Below are positions 46,424 through 58,419 of a DNA stretch of 64,000 nucleotides, in pieces; position 1 is the first letter of the stretch, and each line of letters opens with the position of its first letter. Source of the DNA: Dendrophyllia cribrosa (lineage: Eukaryota; Cnidaria; Anthozoa; Scleractinia; Dendrophylliidae); assembly GCA_024195265.1 (NCBI GenBank), contig JAJLRJ010000003.1, positions 32,683,643 through 32,747,642 of the forward strand. Reading direction: 5' to 3'. Under the pieces are notes generated by a model. The model did not search any database, was not told where the DNA came from, and was given only the letters and a program-made list of their open reading frames with translations. Position numbers and translations under genes: made by a program.

Positions 46424-49400
46424 GGATAGATAGATAGATGCTTTTATTTAATTATACGTCGTCATTTTAGAAAAAAGATAAACAAAAAACCCATTCTTCC
46501 ATTAGTTGGTTTCACACTACAAGCTAAGTTTGTCTCAATCAAAAGCTTGTCTCAAGAACACTTGAGATTCTCAAGTGGCAGAGAACATCGCTCTTTTAGT
46601 TGGCTTCTGTTTTTCTATTGGTCAAGTGCCTTCTCAAGTGTGTTGTAGCTCCTTTGAAACAGACACGTTTCCATGGTCACAAAGTGGGATTCTGGTACGT
46701 ACATTTTACCCATTTACATTCAAAGTAGGTTCAACGTGCAATTAGCCCTGGTGTAAAATCACCAATCAAATTTAACACAGTTGTTAATATTTTAATAGTC
46801 TTCAAAATTTAGATTGTATTCGACTTGTTGTGCATGGCAAAGATAAATTCCTTTCAGATCCCAAAATAACTAAAAACCGTGCAAAACCTGTTGATTAGCT
46901 AGAAATAGAACATCGTAATGTTTTCCTCCCCACCCTAATGACATCCCAGCGCATTTTATTTATGGCATAAGGACCATAAGCTATGACGCCATCTACGTTA
47001 ATGTATTCCACAGCAAATGCATGAGAATCCACCGCAAACATGCAAAGGATTAACCGATCCCCACAATACTACTGATATGGTAATAAACCTGTCGTGTTAT
47101 ACAATAACAGTGTAATAATTGCAATGCGTTCAAGAGATACTGCGGAAGCTCGAGGTGGCTGAAGGTGTTCTTACCTAAAAAAATTATTTTCTGAGTAAAG
47201 AGCATCCACTTCTAATTGTTATCTCTATACCGACAAGAGAGCATTGGCACTTACCGTTATTCGGGTGTAGGATTCGTTAAGTATTGCAATCAGCATGTTA
47301 AGAGCCACAAGAACCGCTACGACGTTGAACACACCAAATAACGTTAAGCCTGTTCTCCAGATGGCATCGTATCCCTCGTCTTTAATCTTAAAATTTCCGT
47401 GGTCAATCTTACCGAAAAGCGACCAGAAGATTACGCTTGCACTGCTTTCTATCCTAAAAAAAGAAACAAGAACACGTTGGGTGGGCGACATTGGTGGGAG
47501 GCGAGTGCTCTCACCACTGCGCCATCCCTGCTCCCCCACGCATGTACTCATGTCAAACGAAGCCCAAGCTTTACACAAGTACCCTTTCACGTTTTATACA
47601 TTGGTGTTAACCAAGGGAAGAAGCGATTCTAGTCCATCGGTAGCAGATAACTATTGTTAGTTCGACATGACTCAATTCTATGACAACGGTATTATTATAT
47701 ATGCTTATATGCTCTCTTCTTAATTTCTGGATACATTGAAACAATTTTGAAAAGTGAAAAAATGACCTTCAGCTCAAAGAATGTAAAAAGGATCTGAACC
47801 CAGCTCAGACAGTTCCACCATTATCGATTAATTCTACTGTCAGTGTTAGAGCATGGCTACGATTTTATTTAAGGAAATGTGTTGAATTGTTCACTCAACT
47901 CCCCCTGAATTTTCTTTCTAAATATAATGTCCACATGTCTTTGGATGTTGTCCTTCAGTAGCATTTTAAGAATATAAAAAATTATCGAATGAGGCCTTAA
48001 ACCACTGTGATAAAACGGTAAAACCCAAGCTTTCGCCGATCAACGGCATCATCAGGGATGAAAAGAAAAATATCCCGCGTCGGTCTATATATACAAATGC
48101 AAACTAAAATGTGTAAAAGCGTAAGAATGTGGCAAGTATGTGAAATACAAAAGAATAACGAGGTATAAATAATAAGGTACAAATATATATGGATGAGATA
48201 TGAATATGAAACAAATAAAACAGTCTAACAAGCGAGTGTCATTGAACAAAGAGTTTCTCGAAATATGATAAAATAGTCATTAAAACAAAAGGTCCGCGAA
48301 TTCGCTGCATTCTTCTCGGGAGTTCAGGGTCGGTTTATATTTTCTTATGTAGAATGCTTCAAATAGACGTAAATTTACGGGGTCGCTTTCTAGTGCAATA
48401 GTCTTGGTTACAATGCCTTTGTAGTCTTTGTTTTGGCATGTAGAGATGTGTTTCTTTACAGAGGAGTCTTCACTGTTGAGATGTTCTCTAATACGATCGT
48501 GGATGAAACGTGTAGTGCTCCCGATGTAGTGTTGATTGCAATTGACAACCGGTGAAGAAATGGCAGACCAATTCCACCACACAAATTGAAGTTCGAAATT
48601 GAGAAACCGGAAACAACACCCAATGGCCTTTCGCTGTCACTACTCGATTTCAAAGTCACCATCTCCAAAGACGGCAAAAGCTCTTTCGAGTTTTACAAAA
48701 AACCAGCCAAGAAACCACTTTTCGTTCATCAACAATCAGCTTTACCCAAGAAATCAAAGATCAACTTCATTCGCAACGAGCGAAAACGTATCGAAGACAG
48801 ATGATCCACACAAATGACAACCGTAAAGCACCAAGACACGTTCGACGACATCCTCCGCCTCAACTGGTACTCAGAGAATAGCATAACCCAAACTAAACAC
48901 CTTCAGAGCCAACTCAGATACTCTCAACCTTCCAACACAGAATGGTCATACCTCAAGATTCCATATATCTCTGAACGACTTAATCACAAGATCACTAACA
49001 TTTTCCGGAAAGAGGGTACACCAGTACGTGTTGCGCACAGATCATACGCCCTCAGACGAGCTCTCTCCCACAACACTACGAAGCGCACATGCACCAGGAA
49101 CAACTGCCCCATCTCAAGCACCAAATTATGCTTACTAAGGAATGCCGTTTACCAAATTACATGTAACAATAGGCCATTTGCACGATGACGTCATATGACT
49201 ACAACTACCAGAATCCTTCAGTTTTTTGTTTTGTAGTGCAAATTAGGGCTATTGTTATTTAAACCGCACGGGGAATACAAAATTTGAATAACAAAGGAAA
49301 AACGAAATGAATTCTGGTAGTTGTAGTCAAATGACGCCATCGTGCAAATGGCCTATTGCAATCAACACTACATCGGGAGCACTACACGTTTCATCCACGA

Positions 49401-52033
49401 TCGTATTAGAGAACATCTCAACAGTGAAGACTCCTCTGTAAAGAAACACATCTCTACATGCCAAAACAAAGACTACAAAGGCATTGTAATCAAGACCATT
49501 GCACTAGAAAGCGACCCCGTAAATTTACGTCTATTTGAAGCATTCTATATAAGAAAATATAAACCGACCCTGAACTCCCGAGAAGAATGCAGCGATTCGC
49601 GGACCTTTTGTTTTAATGACTATTTTATCATATTTCGAGAGACTCTTTGTTCAATGACATTCGCTTGTTAGACTATTTTATTTGTTTCATATTCATATCT
49701 CATCCATATATATTTGTACCTTATTATTTATACCTCGTTATTCTTTTGTATTTCACATACTTGCCACATTCTTACGCTTTTACACATTTTAGTTTGCATT
49801 TGTATATATAGACCGACGCGGAATATTTTTCTTTTCATCCCTGATGATGCCTTTGATCGGCGAAAGCTTGGATTTTACCATTTTATCACAGTAGTTTAAG
49901 GCCTCATTCGATAATTTTTTAATGTTCACATGCTTTATGTAAATTAATTATATGCACCTTTCAAGCTCTAGAGGATCTGTCACATTTGTGTCCTGCGCTG
50001 GGTTCACAATGTAGTATTCTTTAGCTGCAGCATACTGCGTATACAACTTTGTGAAGCTTATGGCAAAAGCTAGAAAAATGAAGACGAAATACAAGAAGAA
50101 CTTTGCCACATCTATTATCATCTGTATAAACGCTTGGAGTAGTGGGCCAGTGCTCGCGTTTGCTTGAATAAATGAGAAGTTTCTTATAAATGCCAGAAGG
50201 ACTCCCAAGACGATAAAGCATTCTGAGGTCAACATGATCGTGTAAGATCTATTTTCGGCATGCTTATTCCAGCTAGTTGAATGCACCGTGTCTGGTAGCA
50301 TTATTCGGCCAGTCCACCAAACGAGGTAGTGGAGACTAAATGACGTCACTGTTGCCACAGACAGATAGTTCCAATGGTATAAAAAGTATTCAACGCTTCC
50401 TTGTTGGAAAACATCTTTGATGACGTCCACTAGGTGACCAATGACGAACTCAAGAATTAGCCAATCTGTTTAAAGGAAATCGAGAAAGAGATAGACATAA
50501 AGTCTAAAGCATTCGAGAGCTAATATATATGCTCTGTGAAATATTAATTTATTTTCTTCTATTTCTCAAGCCTTACCCATAAAGGAGTAGCTCAGAAAGT
50601 CACTTCCAGCAGATGTGTAAGCCACCAAGAAAAGAAATGTTTGGTAGGAACCGCAGTGAACGAGAAACGTCACACAAGGAGATTGGAACATTTTGGCGAC
50701 CTTATGACTGGGAAAAATGCTGCTAAAAACAAACCAAACGATGAAGACCAAAGGGTACAACAGGCACGCTAGTAGTATCACCACGGTTTGTTTCCAAGCA
50801 CTTTTCTCCAAGAAATGGACATTTTTGTAGACTTCTGAGTTTAATATCAGCTGGCTGTAAGGATGGCTAACGAACTGCAAGTTGAAATCACGGTATTAGT
50901 GTTATCACTAAGTTCGATTCGCACGGAATAAGCCCCTTATTGCACGGGGATATTTCAACTTGTGTGAATGCTATCCATATATCATGACGGTTATTAGTTT
51001 CCTTCAATATTGTGTCTTGCATGTTTTATCATGTTTAGATTTCAAACTTTTCAATATTATTTATGTGGAATATTGCCAATATTTGACCTGAATAATGTTT
51101 TAACGTTGGTAAATTGAATAAACAAAAACGTATTTTAAACGATACCTTTTTATTTTGGGTATTGACAGCAAATTCCAACATGTTTAAAGAACTTTTTCCC
51201 AAGTTAGGTAGCGTTTCTCCTTCGTTCTTCATATCCATGACGCATCTTATCTCTTCCATCGTGCGGCATTCATTCAGAAGTGCCACGGCAAACTCTTCAC
51301 AGCCATCACAAAGTTCGAAATACTTCTTCTTGAACTCGTATTCTTGCTCAGCCGTATTACGGAGTTCTTTGTTCAGGACACACGCGCGATGAACTGGATC
51401 TGCATCATTCTGCACATTTTGAAGAAAACATGCCGCGATGAACACAGGGCTGGCGAGTGCACGGCATTTATTTAAACGGTACATAGCGGGCCCAAGCTTC
51501 TCGCAGGCCACTCCGTTGGAGTCTGAAGACCGCTGGACACTTTTTGCATCACCAATGGTGAAACCATGTTCCAGCAACAGGTTGACCATTTGGAAATTCT
51601 GCAAACAGGCCGCCAGGATCAGCGGGGTAACGTAACCGGCTTGACTTTTTAAAGAACACAGTGCATGTGGTGATGATTGGTGATGTTGATCGTAAAACTG
51701 AAGCAGTATTTCCACTGTTTTTATGTTACCACTATGTACTGCGTGAAGCAAAGCAATCTCTATGTCGGCCCCACCACTCAGTAAGGCTCTGATCATGTCG
51801 TCTCGAACGGACACATTCAGGTCTCCTGCCACTTGTAAAACTGTTTTACCAGAACTATCCAAATAATTGAGGTCGCATTTTGCCTCCTGAGAGGAACGCA
51901 GAATGCTCCTAACGTTCTGTAAATTTCCTTTTCTTATTGCCTCGAAAAGCTTTCGTTGTAATTTGTCAATTGGTGGACGACCACCATTCACTGCTATTTC
52001 TTGAAGGAAAATACCTGTTGCGTCCATTAACAT
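45158..52033 (-). CDS. TRPC: TRPC-like cation channel
   Basis: Seven exons in phase on the minus strand: 52033-51146, 50874-50577, 50465-49958, 47453-47255, 46052-45888, 45641-45570, 45304-45158 (758 aa). Residues 1-296 hold ankyrin-type repeats (TPLILAACLQNFQMVNLLL) and a TRP_2-like region (SPVFIAACFLQ, LNKELRNTAEQEYEFKKKYF). FVSHPYSQ opens the S1-S2 exon; S3-S5 follow in exon 3 (WLILEFVIGHLVDVIKDVF; FFLYFVFIFLAFAISFTKLY). Exon 4 carries the pore (SVIFWSLFGKIDHG) and S6 (LNMLIAILNESY). Exon 5 has the TRP box region DTEWKFTRTKLW and LPPPFAI. The last exon keeps the TRPC-type EVIRLLVLRYLAKR. TRPC channels pass cations, including calcium, downstream of phospholipase C. A 5' non-coding exon is likely, since a splice acceptor (TTTTTAG) precedes the start. 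Intron 3 holds a Penelope-like element. Confidence 0.85.
46388..46440 (+). repeat. GATA microsatellite
   Basis: About thirteen GATA units with one GGAT variant, in TRPC intron 4. A similar tract lies at 60757-60823. Confidence 0.9.
47478..47540 (-). repeat. tRNA-like SINE head
   Basis: The minus strand reads GATGGCGCAGTGGTGAGAGC then CTCGCCTCCCACCAATG, a tRNA-like A-box region. No full cloverleaf is seen. It lies in TRPC intron 3 just before the pore exon. Confidence 0.5.
47975..49919 (+). mobile_element. Penelope-like element as an inverted dimer
   Basis: Two ~565-bp arms (47975-48542 and 49356-49919) are reverse complements. Both code for a GIY-YIG endonuclease piece (YIGSTTRFIHDRIREHL, then SDPVNLRLFEAFYIRKYKP), on the minus strand at 48582-48280 and on the plus strand at 49356-49613. 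Between them, plus-strand frames at 48586-48804 and 48814-49188 look like the C-terminal part of the reverse transcriptase and the linker (LLDFKVTISKDGKSSFEFY; TKRTCTRNNCP). The element is 5'-truncated and frameshifted, so inactive. It sits in TRPC intron 3. Confidence 0.8.
49168..49357. mobile_element. MITE nested in the Penelope-like element
   Basis: Inverted termini AATAGGCCATTTGCACGATG / CATCGTGCAAATGGCCTATT over 190 bp. The inner arms TGACTACAACTACCAGAATC / GAATTCTGGTAGTTGTAGTC are also complementary. It splits the endonuclease frame, so it came in after the retroelement. Confidence 0.85.
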
Positions 52034-52059
52034 TGTTCCACTATCGAGGGGTAACCTAA

Positions 52060-54300
52060 AAATTCAGTGAATGAAAAATGGTAATAAATAACATTGTTAC
52101 ATCTCTAACTGATCGAAAGCACGTCGTTGTTTGCGAACTTGTATTCCCTTTTTAGTTTCGTGATCAACGATTAACGACCCGCGAAATTTGAGAGTCCTCG
52201 TATCAGTACATTAGCCGCGGTTACACGTAGCACATTTACCTAGGCGAAATACATTTACCTGGGCTTTGCAGTTACCTAGCTTGTTATAATGGACACGTGC
52301 CAAGCCTTTTCCCACCAGCAATGAAATGCCGAGTTATGATAGCTTGTTGCCTACTGAACACCCGATGTCTTAAGAAAACGCAAAATGTTTTAAGATTATT
52401 TCATGCAATTATGCCTGTTTCACTAGCGACATACGCACAAGCACAAGAGCGCTTATGTCAAGTGAAAACGGGCCCGACATAAGCATAATCATAAGCATAA
52501 GCATCAGCATCAGCATCAGCATAAGCATCAGCATCAGCATCAGCATCAGCATCAGCACTGATCAGCATACGCATAAGCGCATGCATACGCATAAGCATCA
52601 ATCTTATGCTAATGCCAATGTTCGTCAGTTTCACTTGACGCAAATTCTTACCGACGCGCCTTCACACGACAAACAAAAGTTGGCAAACTTGTACGTGCTG
52701 GCGAACTCAATTTGGCGTCTGTAAACGTGACGTCAACAGTTGGCAAACTGTTGGCGAAAAATAGAATTTGTTTCTATTGTTGCCAACTCTTTCACCATAT
52801 TTTTGAGTTGGCAAACTCGTAGTTCACGTGTGAACGTTTGCTGCAACTTCAGAATATGCAACCTCGTTTCACAGGGTCCTCGCTCTTCCTCCCCCAAGAA
52901 GAAAAAAACTTAAGTGGCAGTTTGTCGTGTGAAAATACGAGATTGCCATCGTTTAGGTGTTTACTTGTCGTTTAAATACGTCTTTAAGATTCCGCTTATG
53001 CTTATTCTTATGCTTTTGTCACTAGCTAGGGAAAACCAGGCTTTAATTTTTTTGTTTTTTACTGTAATACACACATACACATGAGAAAATGTTCTCACGT
53101 CGATGGTTTTCCGCGCGTGCACTTAAAAACTAAATAATTTAAATCTTAACTGCCTTGAAACATTTGATAATTCGTGTTTTTATAATCATTTTTTCTCAGT
53201 CGAACGATTGTTTTTAACGGGAAGTCGCAATTAAATATTCATATTATTTCTTGGCGAAATTCTCCTATCCTAGGTAAAACGTTGCGATATTTTACACTGG
53301 GCTTCACTTAACGGCAAATTATCGCAGCGCTTTTATTTTGTTTTCCAGACTTGTGCACTTTAGTGAAGAAAACGTCTTCAGGCCAAACAGTTGGGTCGTG
53401 ACAAAAACTAAGCCTGAAGTACACTATTCGAAGCCTGAAACAAGTTCCCGCCGCCGATCAAAACGTTGTCGAACGCCGTTAGATGAAGCCGTTCGTGCAT
53501 TTGACTTCAGATGCTTTCCTTTTTTAGAGATCTATTAAACATCTCATTATCTCGTTTCTGGTCCACACCTCGTGTCCTAGAACTTGGCTACTTAAAAGGA
53601 GGTATTAATCGCGAAATGTAATAGCGTGGTGATGGTGTCGATGTCCCCCAAATATCGACCACGATCAGATCGGGTCAGAACTAGCAACCTTATAGTACGT
53701 AGTAACATTTAACTAACTACTCAACTTATCTGTCCCGTAAAAATTAGAAATAATAACTCAGACTATACTGATAAGTTTCTGCATTGTTATGTTATACGAT
53801 TATATAAAACTTGCAAAATCATAGTTGTCCCGCCTCGAATAGCTTTCTTGCTAGTTTGCGGGTGGCAAAGCTCAAAACCTTTTTCCTTTGTTAAATTAAG
53901 TTGTTGTTGTTGTTGTTACATATACATGAATTGCCTTTGAAAAGTTACCGAAACCGCAGTATGGTAGGACCTGTCTCTTGTAAAATATCACAAGCATCCA
54001 GGGTTCAATTCCGTGACTGCCATGAAAATGTTCTAATAAATCAACTATGCAACTATAGTTTGAGGCCAGTTCCAATTCTTGATAGAGAGTGCATATAAGA
54101 CAACATCTTGCCCAATGAGTGGGAATAAATCATAACCTACCGGACATCAGTTGGAGTGTAAGGTGTTTTGCTGAGGTCATTACGCTTTAAAAATATCAGA
54201 CAGAGTTTTTGCGAAGAGTGTTATAGCATCTGTTTAAACCTTCACCATCCACAACAGCAGAATTAAAAATTAAAATTTAATGCAAACAAGCGGCATCTCA
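52060..54300 (-). repeat. 5' flank of the inverted TRPC duplication, copy 1
   Basis: Read on the minus strand, blocks at 54300-54230, 54070-53940, 53650-53190 and 52125-52050 match, in the same order, plus-strand blocks at 58420-58490, 58490-58600, 58600-59030 and 62070-62145. Examples are GGCTTCGAAT, TTTGGTCTGAAGAC / TTTGGCCTGAAGAC and AAGCCCAGTGTAAAAT. The gaps are explained mostly by element insertions on each side. Confidence 0.75.
52413..53041. mobile_element. MITE with AGCATC microsatellite
   Basis: GCCTGTTTCACTAGCGACA at the left faces TGTCACTAGCTAGGGAAAACCAGGC at the right. The inside has an AAGCAT/AGCATC hexamer tract (52480-52600) and several GTTGGCAAACT motifs. It lies upstream of the intact TRPC gene and is absent from the duplicate copy's flank. 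Confidence 0.6.
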
Positions 54301-54738
54301 GCCAAGTCCAACATTGAAACTGATACAATTTAAAAAAGTGACATGCATCGGCTCGGACATATCTGTTATTATTGAGAGCAATTAGCTTTGTAAGCTACTA
54401 TGAAACAATATCGTTTTAATAACGCTCTACGTTAATTTGAGAATGTTTCAAAACAACACGATTCCAGTCTCAAACGGTGCTGTGTAAACCCGAGGAGTGA
54501 AATCACCGCCTTCGTGTTAACTTTATCCGAACTTTTTATGACCTTTTATAGCGAATATATTTACCAAATTCACATGTTTCTTCACATGGTGCCCAATCCG
54601 TGACGAGATTTTATCGTGAGTTGGATGAAATATCAAAATTATAAATAAAACAGCCATTAGAGCGTTTATACCTCATTAAACGATGCCTATCTGTTGTTTC
54701 TTGGCGGTTTTATAGTATTTATGATGTATGACCACTTT

Positions 54739-55341
54739 AAGGTGGCTCCATATTGTTTAGCCCTATCGTCGTTTGCATTCCGTTACAGCTAGCCCGATGG
54801 TGTGGCTAAAAATCTTTTACTTGAAACCAGTTAACCTTTTTTTCAGTCAACAAAGTGGTATCCAAATGACGTCATCATTCGTTGCCATGGCAACACGGTG
54901 AAAGTTTTTGTTTTCGATATATTTTTGTTTAATTGGCAAGAGAAACATTTTAACAATTTTAAAAAAATTCTGTACATAGAGTTCAGAGCTACCTTAAATT
55001 TATGTAAAAATGACATATCTCTGAATCCTATGTACAGACTTTTTTCAAAATTGGCACAAATGTTTGTTATGTTTATAAGACGAAAATATATAAAAATAAA
55101 AAAAAAATTCACCGAGCAGTTTTGAAGTTATTAGCCTCAAAAGGTTGAAAATGGGGTCTTTTTGGCCTCTTTTGACGTTCCCATGGTAACAAATTTTGAT
55201 GTTGGAGCTACCTAAATTTGTTCATTGGTTAAGTGTTTACAAGTCTGTACTAAACGTTTTCTCTTAACTTTACTGGTGTAGCTGTGATTGAATATCATAG
55301 ATGTATCATGATGGGAATGTTTAAATTATTAGGAGCCACCT
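54739..55341. mobile_element. AAGGTGGCTCC MITE-like element
   Basis: AAGGTGGCTCC and GGAGCCACCT are inverted ends of a ~600-bp AT-rich element with CCATGGCAACA / CCCATGGTAACA inside. Small frames on both strands are not convincing genes. Confidence 0.55.
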
Positions 55342-55512
55342 GGCTGTTCATTTATAAATTTGATATTTTATCCAACTCGCGATAAAATTCCATACAAGTC
55401 GTCATATTTTTGTCGTTGATGAGTCTGGGTGCCCAGTGGTTTCTGGAAAATCATGATCAGTTAGCAAAGTAAACCACTTTCTCGCAATACAGATAACAAA
55501 CCATCTTGATAT

Positions 55513-55603
55513 AGTCTCCTACGCAGCCGTTGTTAGGGCTCGTCACGCAACGCTCCTCCCAGCGTTGCGTGACGAGCTCTAATAACGGCTGCGTAGGAGA
55601 CTA
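55513..55603. mobile_element. fold-back element with 10-bp target duplication
   Basis: AGTCTCCTACGCAGCCGTTG runs to AGCGTTGCG and returns as its complement around CCTCCC. Flanking direct repeats ATCTTGATAT lie at 55503-55512 and 55604-55613. The relative at 39270-39334 shares the termini. Confidence 0.85.
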
Positions 55604-55789
55604 ATCTTGATATGGCTTCCTATAATAGCGAAGCGCACAATTACTATTTATAGAACTAAAACTCAGACAAACAAGCCAAAAGTGACTCTCAAGGGATTCC
55701 TAATAACGAATTTCTATTGTCAGAAATGCAAGAATAAACAAGAATAAATTATAAACTCAGACAAACATGAGTACTGACGTCATTTGTGC

Positions 55790-55905
55790 GCTTTGCTATT
55801 GACTGGAAAACCTGCCGGGATACCGAGTGGATGCCTGTTGACGAGAACAAAGCTGTGGCTAAGCTGGGTTTACAAGAAAGGCAGTCTTCCCGGCGCCATA
55901 GCCGA
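55790..55905 (+). pseudogene. relic of TRPC exon 5
   Basis: GGATACCGAGTGG, ACAAAGCTGTGGCTAA and CTGGGTTTACAAGAAAGG line up with the TRP-box exon of the intact channel (46052-45888), but the reading frame is broken after DTEW. No other channel exons were found beside it, so it is an isolated relic in the spacer of the inverted duplication. Confidence 0.75.
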
Positions 55906-56068
55906 ACAGCCCAATTTCAATATATTAAAATTCAACTTGAAACAAAAGACATCACTACGAGGCTTAGGGTAATGATAGTAGGGATTTATATGGTTTATTC
56001 CCCTAAGTCTCGTAGTGATGTCTTTTGTTTGAAGTTGAATTTTAACATATCGAAATTGGGTTATTCGG
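55902..56068. repeat. ~167-bp hairpin abutting the TRPC relic
   Basis: CCGAACAGCCCAATTTCAAT ... ACATCACTACGAGGCTTAGG returns as CCTAAGTCTCGTAGTGATGT ... GAAATTGGGTTATTCGG, arms of about 70 bp with few mismatches. MITE-like or a chance hairpin precursor. Confidence 0.7.
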
Positions 56069-56283
56069 ATCTATTCGGCAAACGCATTGTTGTACCGAAT
56101 TTAAACCTTTTGGGATTAGAACTCTTTGTTCGTCATATTTCCATATTAATGAAGCATTGACATGGAAATTACTTAATGGATAATGACTGATGGTCGTTAC
56201 TTTCAGGTGGCAAAATAGTGTACCATATATGGATTGATTCACCTTTGCAACATCGAGACAAACATTTAACAGAATTTTATTTT

Positions 56284-56541
56284 AAATCAAGGATCTTTGA
56301 AGAGATAAGTCTGTCCTTTGCAGTCTTAACCACTCTATCTATTACTTACATTTTAAAACGCATCTGTAAAGGGTTCTTTGGCGAGCGCTCTTAGACTGTA
56401 TTGTGAGTATTTAAATTAAGGATCGTCGAACAGATAAGTCTGTCCTTTGCAGTCTTAACCACTCTATCTATTATTTAGATTATAAAATACATCTGTAAAT
56501 GGTTCATTGGCGAGCGCTCTAAGACTGTATTGTGAGTATTA
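56284..56541 (+). repeat. tandem duplication of a 129-bp unit
   Basis: Two copies (56284-56412 and 56413-56541) share GATAAGTCTGTCCTTTGCAG and TTGGCGAGCGCTCT with about 90 percent identity by eye. Non-coding. Confidence 0.8.
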
Positions 56542-56816
56542 CCTTGTTTCATTGTAAACGGCAAAAACTTCGCCGGCTCAACAATCCCAACTTGTCTCCG
56601 TCTCTTTCCAATGATCTGTGCACACATTTTTTTTCAGTGTCTGCTTCTAGAAAATAAATGAACGGCCCTAATCAAACGTCGCATCGAAAAGTCGAAAAAT
56701 TAAATAAGCGCCCCGATGTTTTTTTTTGAGTAAATATGGCATTTGCATTAATTTCGTTGCAAAAATGTAGTAACCTTAGGTTTGCATTGTTGTTTTAAAA
56801 TGGCCTGAAAATGGCC

Positions 56817-56852
56817 ATGGGGGCGCAGTGGTGTAGTGATTAGCGCTTATTC
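56817..56852 (+). repeat. tRNA-like SINE head fragment
   Basis: GGGGGCGCAGTGGTGTAGTG ATTAGCGC resembles the A-box region of a tRNA-derived SINE. The B-box half is not evident. Confidence 0.45.
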
Positions 56853-57210
56853 GTGGGCGGCGCTTTTTCGAGGAAATTGAATACGTGTCCTTGGCTACGA
56901 ATAGACAGGATAGAAATAGATTGTAATTTAAAAATTGAGGGCCTACTTTTTTAACTCCTGCCGACAACGCTTTTAAAATAAGTGGATTTTAATTTGTCTA
57001 AAAATTTCTAACAGAACAAAGCACAATTCATGTTTTGGGATTTTGTGGTATACGAGAATAAACTTGTTTCCTTGCTGAAAGTGGGAAATTAAAGGTGACT
57101 AACTCAGGTTATTATCAAATCAATCGGGAACATCAATTTTTCAAATTTTGTTTGTGCCAAAAATTCCCGAAGAAAGAGCGTGATTTTAGCTGTAACTTGA
57201 GTGAAATTTC

Positions 57211-57408
57211 TGATCCTCGCATGCAGTGTGCTCTCAACTTAAGCAGTTGAAAAAGCAACCTGAAAAAAGTGCAGGCTGGAACGGGATTCGAACCCATGAC
57301 CTTGCGCAAGGTATCGCAAGGTCATGAAGGTTCGAATCCCGTTCAAGCCTGAATTTTTTTCAGGTTGCTTTTTCAACTGCTTAAGTTGAAAGCACACTGC
57401 GAGGATCA
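57211..57408. repeat. palindrome with tRNA B-box in each arm
   Basis: TGATCCTCGCATGCAGTGTG ... AAGCAGTTGAAAAAGCAACC ... GGATTCGAACCC returns as GGTTCGAATCCC ... GGTTGCTTTTTCAACTGCTT ... GAGGATCA. The arms are about 90 bp with a tiny centre. GGTTCGAATCC is a canonical pol III B box, so this looks like a SINE joined head to head with itself. Confidence 0.75.
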
Positions 57409-58419
57409 CAAATTATACTCATGTTTATCCGCAATTCAAATATACGATTTTCATATATTAATATTCATTAGCTGTAACTACTGGGAACTGTAAGCTCTCG
57501 CAAAAGAAGCTTAAATAATGACTTTCTGTTATTGAAAGTGAAGAATCGACGAAGGTGGTAGAGATTTATTATTATCATCTGATTATCATCGATTAGTACT
57601 GATCGGTCGAACGGTGGTTTTTACAAAAATGTCCGATGAGTTTCCCATTCCAGAAAAGTAACACATGATTCTGTCGACTCTTACTGACCAATTAGATCGT
57701 AACACGAGCACAACGAAACGTTCACTCCAGTTTGCGCCAACCAGAAACGTCGTGTATTACCAACTAAATCATGTCGAAGTCCTGGCCTTCAACTTGATTC
57801 ACATTTCATGTTTTTAAAGGTGGGTTTGCCTAAAAATGTTTTTTACTTGTCTATAATACCTGTGGTTTCACTCTTCAGGCCCGTAGGAGTAGTGGGGCCG
57901 GGTAGGCCCGTGCCCCCACTTTTCGGGTGAAAATTAAATAAAAAGAAGACTGACACTTAACCGTCGAAAATATTGAAGGGGTCTCGGCCGACAACAGTCG
58001 ATCGTGCCCTCTCACTTTCAAATCTGCTCTTAAGAGCGCCGGAAAGTCCACATTGGAGAGCAGTCAGAGCATAATTATCGATGTTAATTTTTTATTTGTC
58101 GATGTTAATTTTTTATTATTGACAGCAACTTTTGGCATCCCCGAAATTTTATACCTTGACATATGTGTCTCAAATAAGAGATATCAAGCAGCACTTTCCT
58201 CGATGCCATTTTGTTTTAATTTGGCTGCTGTGGACGGACTGAAATGTTTAAAAAATATACGATGACGTGTTTTGCAAAACGTCTGCGTAATATTTTAGGT
58301 GTGTTTAGTTGATTGACAAGTTCAAAACTGCGTGTGCAGAGTCCTTAAGACTCTTAAGATATAAATAAAACTCCCATAAAATCATGACCATCCAAATAAA
58401 TGCTATTTTGCGGCTCTTC

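Noticed and set aside
52455..52724. Ile-Ser repeat protein
   Set aside because: Translation of an AGCATC/AAGCAT microsatellite in a MITE.
57211..57408. Functional tRNA gene
   Set aside because: A B box is present but no complete cloverleaf or acceptor stem could be drawn; the two arms are one palindrome.
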